Below are positions 63,912 through 64,000 of a DNA stretch of 64,000 bases, piece after piece. Below the pieces are notes generated by a model. The model was given only the letters and a program-made list of their open reading frames with translations. It was not told the origin of the DNA and searched no databases. Each line of letters begins with the position of its first letter. The stretch's first letter is position 1. Position numbers and translations under genes: made by a program. Origin of the DNA: Halopseudomonas xinjiangensis (GTDB lineage Bacteria > Pseudomonadota > Gammaproteobacteria > Pseudomonadales > Pseudomonadaceae); the NCBI GenBank assembly GCA_011050525.1, contig DRFO01000035.1:52553-116552 (forward strand). The letters are read 5' to 3'.

Positions 63912-63968
63912 TTACTGTTTTGCGCGCACAGTAAAACGCCCCGCTCTGTATCCAGAAGGGGGCGTTTT
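63912..63968 (-). terminator. rRNA operon terminator, tandem hairpins
   Basis: On the minus strand, AAAACGCCCC and GGGGCGTTTT (63933-63942 with 63959-63968) form a perfect 10-bp stem ending in TTTT. A second stem follows (TTACTGT with ACAGTAA, 63912-63918 and 63928-63934), partly overlapping. They start about 10 bp after the 5S rRNA end and should end the rrn transcript. Confidence 0.85.
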
Positions 63969-63977
63969 GTAATAAGC

Positions 63978-64000
63978 GCTTGACGATGACCTACTCTCAC
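63978..64000 (-). rRNA. rrf: 5S ribosomal RNA (3' end only)
   Basis: The last 23 bases of the window, read on the minus strand, are GTGAGAGTAGGTCATCGTCA then AGC, the conserved 3' end of pseudomonad 5S rRNA. The rest of the gene and presumably 23S and 16S rRNA lie beyond the window. Confidence 0.9.

Noticed and set aside
1..64000. CRISPR array, IS element, integrase, tRNA or toxin-antitoxin pair
   Set aside because: I found no regularly spaced repeats, no transposase or integrase frame, no cloverleaf sequence and no convincing toxin-antitoxin gene pair.

Overview
The window is a gap-free stretch of a gammaproteobacterial chromosome, most likely a marine or halotolerant member of the Pseudomonadaceae (Halopseudomonas-like). 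The grounds are an MvaT-family (pseudomonad H-NS) protein fragment, a recC-recB-recD operon, the pseudomonad-type 5S rRNA 3' end and rrn terminator at the right edge, and the general look of the proteins. The genus is an inference. I saw no tRNA gene, IS element, phage gene or CRISPR array.

Left end (1-2.8 kb): a partial SDR oxidoreductase, an amidohydrolase_2 enzyme with a clear intrinsic terminator, and an enoyl-CoA hydratase. They look like the edge of a catabolic cluster. Next (2.9-12.2 kb) comes a formate-oxidation module: the cytosolic NAD-dependent Mo formate dehydrogenase operon fdsG-fdsB-fdsA-fdsD, a divergent ModE-like regulator with a binding-protein domain, an OFA-family transporter and the sulfurtransferase FdhD. 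A DMT permease follows.

The central 24 kb (13.4-37.1 kb) is an exopolysaccharide locus. It opens with a decayed RfaH-like antiterminator gene and a small secreted Gly-tailed protein. A Vps-like export module follows: OM beta-barrel, short Wza-like exporter, tyrosine autokinase, PHP phosphatase, VpsP-like protein and priming glycosyltransferase. Then come Ugd, a Wzx flippase, glycosyltransferases, Gmd-Fcl-Gmm, a Wzy-like protein, ManC, an unusual phosphoribosyltransferase-HAD fusion, a GH5 hydrolase on the opposite strand, a second WecG/TagA-type transferase and an O-antigen-ligase-family membrane protein. The sugar-nucleotide genes predict a colanic-acid-like polymer containing fucose, mannose and glucuronate.

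The right third is mostly housekeeping: a cNMP/CBS/DUF294 protein with a DnaQ-like exonuclease, a BCCT transporter, recCBD, an OmpA-like protein with two DUF4892-type domains, a LysR-DUF1127 pair and a methyltransferase. Set among these are two features of interest. One is a gamma-glutamyl chemistry set (ggt, then an amidoligase overlapping a class-I glutamine-amidotransferase-like hydrolase). The other is a polyamine set (carboxynorspermidine dehydrogenase and decarboxylase next to a PuuA/GlnA-like ligase). A 64-residue protein that is only the MvaT oligomerisation domain sits just upstream of ggt. The window ends inside a 5S rRNA gene on the minus strand.
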